In this document: positions 1-5,729 of the stretch, one piece after another
How the letters are laid out: each line of letters begins with the position of its first letter
Numbering within the stretch: the first letter of the stretch is position 1
DNA from: JAIPEK01 sp041685935
GTDB lineage: Bacteria; Desulfobacterota; Desulfobacteria; Desulfobacterales; Desulfobacteraceae
Assembly (NCBI GenBank): GCA_041685935.1
Contig: JAWLES010000147.1
Span: 1 to 6,071, forward strand
Length of the DNA stretch: 6,071 nucleotides
Direction of reading: 5' to 3'
Made by a program: the position numbers and the translations under genes
Notes under the pieces: generated by a model
Databases searched by the model: none
Told to the model about the DNA's origin: nothing
Seen by the model: the letters and a program-made list of their open reading frames with translations, nothing else

Positions 1-246
1 GGCGCATTTGACCTTGCTCGGGTCGAAATAGATCTTCTCTCTCGGTCCGGCCTGCTCAAAACTCGGCATGGCATTGACAGGCACGGATGCGTCCTCGACT
101 TCTGCAATTTCAGTCTGGATCTGTATTCTTCTATTGTCTGACACAAACCGTTTTGAAAATGTATCTTTGGATGATTTAACGAGCGGAGAAGATATCCTGG
201 GCTCTCCGAGACTCTGAATTTCGGTGAAAATCTGATCCGGGCTCAC
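1..246 (-). CDS. pfkA: 6-phosphofructokinase, N-terminal part (gene continues past the left edge)
   Basis: The first 82 residues of a protein cut by the window edge. Residues 65-82 read QAGPREKIYFDPSKVKCA. This is the segment that, in plant-type ATP phosphofructokinases and their bacterial relatives in the PPi-PFK-like clade, comes just before the nucleotide-binding 'IVTCGGLCPGLN' motif, which would lie just outside the window. The family phosphorylates fructose 6-phosphate in the cytoplasm (glycolysis). The roughly 64 residues before the AGPR motif are a polar N-terminal extension, as is usual in this long-form clade. I chose the GTG at 244-246 because a GGAGG lies six bases upstream, inside the end of kdsD, and because it overlaps the kdsD stop as GTGA, suggesting coupled translation. 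Residues deciding ATP versus pyrophosphate use are outside the window, so the donor cannot be read here. The family call rests on one motif. Confidence 0.8.
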   Translation of the reverse strand, partial: MSPDQIFTEIQSLGEPRISSPLVKSSKDTFSKRFVSDNRRIQIQTEIAEVEDASVPVNAMPSFEQAGPREKIYFDPSKVKCA

Positions 247-1241
247 TTGGCACCTCCGTTAAATTTGAATTCTCCTTTACCGAGGATATCATGCAAATGA
301 AGCATTCCCTGAAAACGGTTTTCATGGTCCACCACCGGTAATACGGTGATCTGATTTTTTTCCATCAGGTTGAGGGCTTCATACAGGTAGGAGTCGGCGA
401 AAATAGTCAGAGGGTTGCGGGTCATGGCCGATTCCACAGCCATGTTTGAAAAATCGGTATTGACTTCAGCGACCATATGCCGGATATCCCCGTCCGTAAC
501 TATACCCTGGAGACAGCCTTCTGGATCAAGGATGAAAACCGCTCCCATTTTGTACTTTTCAACCTCTTTTATGGCATCGGACATACCGGTTCCCAGGGGG
601 ACCGCAGGGGATTGGTCTGCGGTAAACATGATCCGCCTGACCCTTAACGAGAGCCTTTGACCGAGAACGCCGCCGGGGTGGGATTTCTGGAAATCATCCT
701 TCTTGAATTTTTTTTTGTTGATCAGCACAACCGCAAGGGCGTCCCCCATGGCAAGCTGCGCCGTGGTGCTTGATGTCGGGGCAAGACCCAGCGGGCAGGC
801 CTCTTTTTTTACACCGGTGTGGATAACGATATCGCTGAGGCTTGCCATGGAGGATTCCGGGATTCCGGTAAAGGCTACAATGCTGCATCCCAACTCCCTT
901 ATGGTGGGCAAAAGCTGATTCAGCTCTTCGGTTTCTCCGCTGTTGGAAATTGCAATGAATGTATCCTGGCCGGTCACATTGCCCAGATCCCCGTGAACCG
1001 CTTCCACCGGATGAAGGAACAGGGCCCGGGTGCCGGTGCTGGACAGGGTGGCAACGATTTTTCTTCCGATAAGGCCTGATTTTCCGATTCCGGAGACAAT
1101 TACTCTTCCCTGGGAGGACAGGATAAGTTCAACCATCTTTTCAAAGGATTCGTCAATGTATCCGGTCAAATCGAGTATGCTCTGCGCTTCAGTTTTTAAA
1201 ACTTCGATTGCTTCATTTATGATCATTGTTTGCTTGCCCAT
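243..1241 (-). CDS. kdsD: D-arabinose 5-phosphate isomerase, KpsF/KdsD/GutQ family (SIS domain plus CBS pair)
   Basis: Cytoplasmic enzyme converting ribulose 5-phosphate to arabinose 5-phosphate, the first committed precursor of KDO for lipopolysaccharide or capsule. At 332 residues it is close to E. coli KdsD (328). The SIS domain spans about residues 40-175, with SGIGKSG at 50-56 and SNSGETEE at 99-106. Lys54, Glu106, Glu147 (in KEACPLGLAPTSST) and His188 (in SHPGG) match the four catalytic-site residues of E. coli KdsD with a constant offset of five. Two CBS motifs follow, at about 205-265 (GIVTDGDIRH) and 270-325. The ATG at 1239-1241 has no clear Shine-Dalgarno sequence, but an in-frame TAA lies four bases upstream of it. 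Met6 is a possible later start, also without a strong site. The gene is first in a minus-strand operon with the phosphofructokinase. KdsD, KpsF and GutQ paralogues cannot be told apart here. Confidence 0.95.
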   Translation of the reverse strand: MGKQTMIINEAIEVLKTEAQSILDLTGYIDESFEKMVELILSSQGRVIVSGIGKSGLIGRKIVATLSSTGTRALFLHPVEAVHGDLGNVTGQDTFIAISNSGETEELNQLLPTIRELGCSIVAFTGIPESSMASLSDIVIHTGVKKEACPLGLAPTSSTTAQLAMGDALAVVLINKKKFKKDDFQKSHPGGVLGQRLSLRVRRIMFTADQSPAVPLGTGMSDAIKEVEKYKMGAVFILDPEGCLQGIVTDGDIRHMVAEVNTDFSNMAVESAMTRNPLTIFADSYLYEALNLMEKNQITVLPVVDHENRFQGMLHLHDILGKGEFKFNGGAK

Positions 1242-1304
1242 CTTATAATAATGTGTTCAAAAGTGTATTTTGGCTGCGGATGATTTTTTCCTTCAGGATT
1301 GCGT

Positions 1305-1333
1305 ATTATCCTTTATAATGCATTAAAAATCAA
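1305..1333 (-). promoter_or_regulatory. Putative sigma-70-type promoter for kdsD-pfk
   Basis: On the minus strand, TTGATT (1333-1328) is followed after exactly 17 bases by GATAAT (1310-1305). The -10 matches TATAAT at five of six positions and the -35 matches TTGACA at four. Transcription would start near 1298, giving a leader of nearly 60 bases before the kdsD ATG. It points away from the FKBP gene, so the region is a divergent promoter region. Assigned by motif and position only. Confidence 0.6.
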
Positions 1334-1380
1334 TACATGTGAAATTAATGATAAAATCTGAAAACTCTTTTTCAATTTCA

Positions 1381-1410
1381 TTGACATTTTATGCTGTTTT
1401 ATGGCATATT
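1381..1410 (+). promoter_or_regulatory. Candidate promoter for the FKBP gene
   Basis: A perfect -35 TTGACA (1381-1386) is followed after 18 bases by CATATT (1405-1410), which matches the -10 consensus at four of six positions. The -10 is weak and the spacer one base long, so this is only a candidate. I found no better rightward pair between here and the gene. Confidence 0.4.
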
Positions 1411-1542
1411 TAAAGAACTTATCTTTGAAAAGCGGGCATTTTTAAGCCGCATCTTGATCCGTTGATAACACCTATCATCCATCATTTTCAGCTTAAATAA
1501 CAAATGTTACCAACTATTGATAAGTATGTTTATGGTAATCGA

Positions 1543-1559
1543 TGAAGCCACAGGCTTCA
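1543..1559 (+). promoter_or_regulatory. Hairpin in the FKBP leader, just upstream of the ribosome binding site
   Basis: TGAAGCC-ACA-GGCTTCA is a perfect 7-bp stem with a 3-base loop, followed by AATTTTTAAAG and then the Shine-Dalgarno AAAGGAG at 1573-1579. The T-run after the stem is only five bases, so it could be a weak attenuator, an mRNA-stabilising 5' structure, or the binding site of a regulator. The structure is seen directly; its role is unknown. Confidence 0.45.
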
Positions 1560-1584
1560 AATTTTTAAAGTTAAAGGAGTAGTT

Positions 1585-2010
1585 ATGTCTCAGGCCAATC
1601 AAGGAGATAAAGTTAAAATCAATTATACCGGAAAATTTGAAGACGGAACCGTTTTTGACACTTCCGAGGAAAAAGAACCTCTTGAATTTACCGCCGGCGA
1701 AGGCCAGATGATCGAAGGGGTTGATGATGCTGTCATCGGAATGTCGGTGGGCGACAAAAAAAGTGTCGAGGTACCGCCTGAAAAAGGATACGGAAACAGG
1801 ATGGAAGAAATGGTGGTTAATATAGACAGGGGCCAGTTCCCTGAAGATTTGACCCCGGAGCCCGGCCTGACCATTCAGTTGATGGATCAGAACAGCGGCA
1901 AGCCGATAATCGCCACCATCGTGGAAGTGGAGGAGGCCGAAGTAACAATTGACGCCAACCATCCGCTCGCCGGAAAGAACCTGTTTTTCGACATAGAAAG
2001 AATCGGCTGA
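1585..2010 (+). CDS. FKBP-type peptidyl-prolyl cis-trans isomerase, SlyD/FkpB-like
   Basis: A 141-residue prolyl isomerase/chaperone of the SlyD-SlpA(FkpB) group, expected in the cytoplasm because no signal peptide is present. The FKBP core is split: residues about 1-70 contain VKINYTGKFEDGTVFDTS and end in PPEKGYG, and residues about 123-141 (DANHPLAGKNLFFDIERI) form the last strand. Between them, about 71-122 is the insert-in-flap chaperone domain. Tyr14, Phe24, Asp25 and Tyr69 line up with the FKBP12 pocket residues Tyr26, Phe36, Asp37 and Tyr82, while the pocket Trp is replaced by Val46. The C-terminus stops right after the FKBP fold and lacks the His/Cys-rich nickel-binding tail of E. 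coli SlyD, so a nickel-delivery role is not supported. The start has AAAGGAG with five bases of spacing. No convincing terminator follows the stop. Confidence 0.93.
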   Translation: MSQANQGDKVKINYTGKFEDGTVFDTSEEKEPLEFTAGEGQMIEGVDDAVIGMSVGDKKSVEVPPEKGYGNRMEEMVVNIDRGQFPEDLTPEPGLTIQLMDQNSGKPIIATIVEVEEAEVTIDANHPLAGKNLFFDIERIG

Positions 2011-2064
2011 TTTCGGATTTTATGCAGCTTTGATGAATTGAGTTTGTGCGGTTAGATATTTTTA

Positions 2065-2092
2065 TTGACTGTTTATAAAATTGTGGTATCAT
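2065..2092 (+). promoter_or_regulatory. Putative sigma-70-type promoter for the Cys-rich protein gene
   Basis: TTGACT (2065-2070, five of six matches) is followed after 16 bases by TATCAT (2087-2092, five of six matches). This is the best promoter pair in the window. A start near 2099 gives a leader of about 90 bases before the ATG at 2188. The -10 lies inside a perfect odd dyad GGTAT-C-ATACC (2085-2095), which could be an operator or chance. Confidence 0.6.
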
Positions 2093-2187
2093 ACCCAACT
2101 TTTTATTGGTTTTAAACCGGTGTTTATCCGGGTACCATATTTTTACACATTCATCATTACATTAAGGTATAAAGGGGGATCTGACTT

Positions 2188-2460
2188 ATGATTTGTGCAA
2201 CTGTGAAGGAAGGTGAAGAGTGCGTGTTCATGGCCTCTGGCGGTTGTTCTTTCAACGGTGGAAGCTGCCGGCCCGTGGTCGAAGCATGTGACGGATGCAG
2301 CAGGGTGAAAGAATACGCCGACGGGAGATACTGTACCGCATCACCCGATCCTGCGGTTAAATGGAAAAACGGCAACTGCAACATGGCAACCCATCTCAAA
2401 TTTGAAGCTGCCGGCAAAACACAGAAGGTAAATCCGATTAAAGCATCCAAGCGGAAATAG
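2188..2460 (+). CDS. Small Cys-rich protein of the 'PxxKW' type, function unknown
   Basis: A 90-residue protein with eight cysteines, at positions 3, 12, 20, 27, 34, 37, 49 and 64. Six of them lie between 3 and 37, including a CxxC pair (34/37). A PAVKW motif at 55-59 matches the name-giving signature of the 'PxxKW family cysteine-rich protein', which I recall mainly from Desulfobacterales-type genomes. The last 20 residues are Cys-free and basic, ending KASKRK. There is no signal peptide or membrane segment, so a cytoplasmic protein with bound zinc or iron-sulfur is plausible, but this is inference from cysteine spacing. The ATG has AGGGGG about nine bases upstream. The gene appears to be transcribed alone, with its own promoter before it and a strong hairpin after it. 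A longer open frame on the opposite strand (2157-2519) has no recognisable content and is a shadow. Confidence 0.85.
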   Translation: MICATVKEGEECVFMASGGCSFNGGSCRPVVEACDGCSRVKEYADGRYCTASPDPAVKWKNGNCNMATHLKFEAAGKTQKVNPIKASKRK

Positions 2461-2477
2461 TTTGCCATCCTTCCGAT

Positions 2478-2516
2478 TTCCCTGCGGGACCCGGACATTG
2501 GCCGCCCCGCAGGGAA
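2478..2516 (+). terminator. Strong hairpin after the Cys-rich gene, possible terminator without a U-tract
   Basis: TTCCCTGCGGG (2478-2488) and CCCGCAGGGAA (2506-2516) form a perfect 11-bp GC-rich stem with a 17-base loop, 17 bases after the stop codon. No T-run follows on either strand, so it is not a textbook intrinsic terminator. It may act with Rho, or protect the 3' end of the mRNA. Its position between a stop codon and the next promoter supports an end-of-transcript role. Confidence 0.55.
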
Positions 2517-2535
2517 CAATCCCGCAAAATAATAC

Positions 2536-2563
2536 TTGACCTGAAAGTTTACAATACTGTAAA
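2536..2563 (+). promoter_or_regulatory. Candidate promoter for the aminotransferase-ClC unit
   Basis: TTGACC (2536-2541, five of six matches) is followed after 16 bases by TGTAAA (2558-2563, four of six matches). The -10 half coincides with the right arm of the dyad at 2548-2563. The predicted leader is about 40 bases. The weak -10 makes this tentative; an activated promoter is possible. Confidence 0.4.
2548..2563. promoter_or_regulatory. Operator-like inverted repeat TTTACA-N4-TGTAAA
   Basis: A perfect 6-bp inverted repeat separated by four bases (ATAC) lies within the candidate promoter of the aminotransferase-ClC unit. The symmetry and its position over the -10 suggest a binding site for a dimeric repressor. 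TACA/TGTA half-sites are seen with BlaI/CopY-type regulators, but their usual spacing is two bases, so the regulator cannot be named. No regulator gene is present in the window. Confidence 0.4.
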
Positions 2564-2612
2564 GGGATAGATGTATTTCACTGGGATTAATTCATTATAA
2601 GGGTTCAGGCTT

Positions 2613-3932
2613 ATGAACACTATTGCTACCCGGCTAAACGAAACGATTCAGTCATCAGCTCCTTGTATTTATGAAATGCTCTCGGTTATGGGGAAAAATC
2701 TGTTCTTCCCCAAAGGGATACTGAGCCAGAGCGCAGAAGCCAAAGATAAGGCCGGCCGGATCAATGCAACAATAGGAATCGCAAAAGAGCAAGGCTCGGT
2801 AATGGGCCTTGAAAGCATTACTTCCCTGGTAAGCGGGCTTGAACCTGATGAATACCTTCCCTATGCTTCTTCGTTTGGAAAGCCCGAGCTGAGAGATAAA
2901 TGGAAACACCAGATCCTAAACAAGAATCCCTCCCTTGGCAATAAAAAGATCAGCAGGCCGGTCGTAACCTGCGGAGTTACCCACAGCATATCAACATTTG
3001 CGGATGTATGGATCGATCCCGGTGATGTTGTACTTCTGCCGGACATGATGTGGGGAAATTACAATATGGCCTTGAATATTCGTAAAGGGGCGGATATACA
3101 CCACTATAAAACATTCAATCCCGAACTGAACGCATGTGATCTTGATTCCCTCGAAGAGGCGGTCCTGCATTTTTCAGGTATTCATAAAAAGATCGTCCTG
3201 ATTTTCAATTTTCCGCACAACCCCAGTGGATACACCATCACCGAAGGGGAAGCCGACCGGATTACAGGGATACTCCTGGATGCTGCCGAAAAAGGAACCA
3301 ACGTGGTGGCGGCATGCGACGATGCCTATTTCGGACTGTTTTACGGGAATGAAACCATTAACGAATCACTTTTTTCAAGGCTTGGCCGCCTCCATGAACG
3401 TATCCTTGCAGTAAAGCTTGACGGTGCCACAAAAGAGGATTTTGCCTGGGGACTCCGTATCGGCTTCATTACCTATGCAATCACCGGAGAAAAGAATGCC
3501 GAGCAGGTTTATCAGGCGCTTGAAAACAAAACAGCAGGCGCTATCCGCGGGGCTGTATCAAATGCGTCCCATTTGAGCCAGTCACTTCTTTTTAAAGCCA
3601 TGAACAGTGATACCTATTCCAAAGAGAAGGATGAAAAATTCAAACTTCTTAAGAACCGGGCACTGAAAGTAAAATCGGTACTTAAAGACAAACGGTTCCG
3701 GGATGCATGGGACGTATACCCTTTCAATTCAGGATATTTCATGTGTATCAGGCTTAAAAACACTGATGCGGAAGAACTTCGTGTGCATCTGCTTGAAAAT
3801 TACGGCACCGGGCTTATCTCCATTGGACCGGACAACTTGAGAATAGCATTTTCATGTCTTGAGGAAGATGATGTCGAACCCTTGTTCGACACCATTCTGA
3901 AAGGGATTCGTGACTTGCAAAATGGTCCGTGA
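2613..3932 (+). CDS. PLP-dependent aminotransferase, class I/II (fold type I), substrate unknown
   Basis: A 439-residue cytoplasmic aminotransferase of the AspAT-like fold. The key residues are visible: Asn203 in NFPHNPSGYT (199-208), Asp236 and Tyr239 in CDDAYF (PLP ring nitrogen and phenolate contacts), Lys274 in DGATKEDF (Schiff-base lysine), Arg282 in WGLRIGF, and Arg410 in NLRIAFS (substrate alpha-carboxylate). The Lys274-Arg282 spacing of eight equals Lys258-Arg266 of AspAT. The lysine sits in an unusual DGATK context rather than the common S-x-S-K, so this is a divergent subfamily and the amino donor cannot be predicted. Many annotation pipelines would say only 'aminotransferase class I/II'. 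The ATG at 2613 has AAGGG nine bases upstream. The gene's TGA overlaps the ATG of the ClC gene (TGATG), so the two are very likely co-transcribed. Confidence 0.9.
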   Translation: MNTIATRLNETIQSSAPCIYEMLSVMGKNLFFPKGILSQSAEAKDKAGRINATIGIAKEQGSVMGLESITSLVSGLEPDEYLPYASSFGKPELRDKWKHQILNKNPSLGNKKISRPVVTCGVTHSISTFADVWIDPGDVVLLPDMMWGNYNMALNIRKGADIHHYKTFNPELNACDLDSLEEAVLHFSGIHKKIVLIFNFPHNPSGYTITEGEADRITGILLDAAEKGTNVVAACDDAYFGLFYGNETINESLFSRLGRLHERILAVKLDGATKEDFAWGLRIGFITYAITGEKNAEQVYQALENKTAGAIRGAVSNASHLSQSLLFKAMNSDTYSKEKDEKFKLLKNRALKVKSVLKDKRFRDAWDVYPFNSGYFMCIRLKNTDAEELRVHLLENYGTGLISIGPDNLRIAFSCLEEDDVEPLFDTILKGIRDLQNGP

Positions 3933-5728
3933 TGACTCAGCTTAATCGAAAAATAACAATACCCGAAATTAAAGTTGCAGGAAAATGGCTTTTCAACTTT
4001 ATCCTGATCGGGGTTATCGCCGGTACCGGATCCGTGATTTTCCATTTACTCTGTGAGCTTGGAATGCACTACTTTCTGGACATGATGGCTGGTTACCGGC
4101 CTGGGCTTCCTGCAGGCGAGCATCACCTGATTCCTCCTACTGATACGGCTTTCAACAAATGGGTGCTTTTAATTCTCCCGTCTCTGGGCGGGCTTTTCAG
4201 CGGCTGGCTTGTTTACACTTTCGCTCCCGAGGCAGAAGGCCATGGGACCGATGCCGCCATAGAGGCCTACCATGCAAAAGGCGGATTTATCAGGGGCAGG
4301 ATACCATTTATTAAAACCATAGCCTCTGCAGTTACCCTTACGACAGGAGGATCAGGGGGAAGGGAAGGGCCCATTGCCCAGATCGGCGCTGGTTTCGGAT
4401 CTTTCCTTGCAACCAGGCTCAAACTCTCGGACCGGGAAAGACGGATAATGATGGCGGCAGGTGTGGGGGCGGGTGTCGGCAGCATATTCCGTGCACCACT
4501 TGCAGGCGCCCTGTTTGCAGCAGAAGTGCTTTACAGGGACCCGGAATTCGAATCAGAAGTAATTATACCGGCCGGAATTTCTTCAGTTGTAGCATACTGT
4601 ATTTTCTGCCTGGTATTCGGCTGGGGCTCGCTGTTTCAGTCCGCACCCGGCCTTAATTTTCAAAATCCGCTGGAGCTGGGGCCGTATTCGATACTTGCAG
4701 TCGTTCTTGTGGCCACCGGAGTGCTCTATATTAAATCCTTTTACAAGATCGGCGATTACTTTGGGCGCCTTAAAATTCCGAATCATTACAAGCCGGCCAT
4801 AGGCGGGCTTCTGACCGGCATTATAGGCTTTTATCTGCCGTACACTCTGGCATTCGGTTATGGATTCGCCCAGAAAGCAATATTCAACGAACTGTCCATA
4901 TCCGTTCTTCTGTTTCTGGCCATCGGCAAAATTTTTACCACATCCTTTACAATCGGTTCAGGAGGAAGCGGGGGAGTGTTCGGACCCTCCGTTGTTATCG
5001 GCGGTGCAATGGGCGGAGTTGTAGGAAAATGTTTTCATAAAGTGATGCCCGGGGTGGTGGAAAACCCGGAAACATTTGTGATTGTCGGCATGGCGGGTTT
5101 CTTTACAGCGGTTTCAAACACTCCCATTTCCACGATCATTTTTGTCAGTGAAATGACCAACTCCTATCATCTGCTCCTTCCAAGCCTTCTGGTCTGCTCC
5201 CTTTGTTATCTTTTGTCCACCAGGTGGACCATATACAAAAAGCAGGTGAAAAACAGGGCGGTCTCTCCTGCCCATTCAGGTGAGTTCATGATGGATATCC
5301 TCCAGGTTATCAAGGTCAGGGACCTGATGTATATGGTCAAGAAGGTCAAGTGTGTTAATGAGGATATGCCTTTCAGCAAGTTCAAGCAGCTGTTTTCCAC
5401 CACCAAGCAGCACTATTTTCCTGTTCTGGACAAATACAGCCGGTTCTGCGGAATTTTTTCCTCGACCGACATACGGGCCGTGATTTTCACCAGTGATCTT
5501 GAAGACCTTGTGGTCATGAAAGATATCATGGTTACGGATATAATCAGTACAAATGTGGATGAGGATTTGAACACGGTGCTTTTGAAGTTGACCCAGAAGA
5601 ATATCGATGCCCTGCCGGTTGTAAGGAAAGATGATGAAGGCGTACTGCTCGGACTTTTATACAGGCGGGATGTTATTGCTCATTACAACAACTATATCCG
5701 GAAGATGAAGGCCGGGGATCTGAGATAG
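3932..5728 (+). CDS. ClC-family anion channel/transporter with C-terminal CBS pair
   Basis: Inner-membrane protein of 598 residues: a ClC membrane domain (about 18-435) and two CBS motifs (about 459-518 and 530-590) facing the cytoplasm. The selectivity-filter segments are present: GHGTD (103-107), GREGP (143-147, with the external gating Glu145), and GSGGVFGP (345-352). Tyr435 aligns with central Tyr445 of E. coli ClcA. Two departures matter. The filter serine of GSGIP is His104 here, and the internal proton glutamate (E. coli Glu203) is Val199, following a retained Glu198. Chloride selectivity and proton coupling therefore cannot be assumed. I prefer the ATG at 3932, which overlaps the upstream TGA, over the GTG at 3929, which would add one residue. 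No Shine-Dalgarno is evident before either, which fits translation coupled to the aminotransferase. The CBS pair suggests control by adenine nucleotides. The stop is one base from the convergent truA stop. Confidence 0.94.
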   Translation: MTQLNRKITIPEIKVAGKWLFNFILIGVIAGTGSVIFHLLCELGMHYFLDMMAGYRPGLPAGEHHLIPPTDTAFNKWVLLILPSLGGLFSGWLVYTFAPEAEGHGTDAAIEAYHAKGGFIRGRIPFIKTIASAVTLTTGGSGGREGPIAQIGAGFGSFLATRLKLSDRERRIMMAAGVGAGVGSIFRAPLAGALFAAEVLYRDPEFESEVIIPAGISSVVAYCIFCLVFGWGSLFQSAPGLNFQNPLELGPYSILAVVLVATGVLYIKSFYKIGDYFGRLKIPNHYKPAIGGLLTGIIGFYLPYTLAFGYGFAQKAIFNELSISVLLFLAIGKIFTTSFTIGSGGSGGVFGPSVVIGGAMGGVVGKCFHKVMPGVVENPETFVIVGMAGFFTAVSNTPISTIIFVSEMTNSYHLLLPSLLVCSLCYLLSTRWTIYKKQVKNRAVSPAHSGEFMMDILQVIKVRDLMYMVKKVKCVNEDMPFSKFKQLFSTTKQHYFPVLDKYSRFCGIFSSTDIRAVIFTSDLEDLVVMKDIMVTDIISTNVDEDLNTVLLKLTQKNIDALPVVRKDDEGVLLGLLYRRDVIAHYNNYIRKMKAGDLR

Positions 5729-5729
5729 T

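Larger units (their letters stand above)
1242..1584. other. AT-rich divergent intergenic region
   Basis: This 343-base region separates kdsD (leftward) from the FKBP gene (rightward). I see no credible coding sequence or tRNA in it. It holds a leftward promoter (1305-1333), a candidate rightward promoter (1381-1410), and several short dyads: TGATA-N5-TATCA (1463-1477), TTACCA with TGGTAA (1507-1512 and 1533-1538), and the hairpin at 1543-1559. The first two dyads are short enough in AT-rich DNA to be chance. If the rightward promoter is right, the FKBP mRNA has a leader of roughly 165-170 bases. Confidence 0.6.

Noticed and set aside
415..1248. Several plus-strand open frames of 60-90 codons opposite kdsD
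   Set aside because: They are antisense shadows of a well-conserved enzyme gene, without recognisable motifs.
1314..1319. A perfect TATAAT on the plus strand in the divergent region
   Set aside because: No acceptable -35 lies 15-19 bases upstream, and the site falls in the spacer of the better minus-strand promoter.
1321..1350. CATTAA and TTAATG inverted arms near the kdsD promoter
   Set aside because: Six-base AT-rich arms 18 bases apart are expected by chance in this region.
1430..1450. GCGG and CCGC arms around an AT-rich loop
   Set aside because: Only four pairs form before a mismatch, too weak to call a structure.
2109..2146. ACCGG...CCGGGT bulged hairpin followed by ATATTTTT, considered as a terminator for the FKBP gene
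   Set aside because: The stem is five pairs with a bulge, and it lies downstream of the next gene's predicted transcription start.
2157..2519. A 120-codon open frame on the minus strand opposite the Cys-rich gene
   Set aside because: It is antisense to a recognised family gene, extends through the hairpin, and its translation shows no domain.
3929..3931. GTG as the start of the ClC gene
   Set aside because: The ATG directly after it overlaps the upstream stop as TGATG, a common coupled start; GTG would add only one residue.
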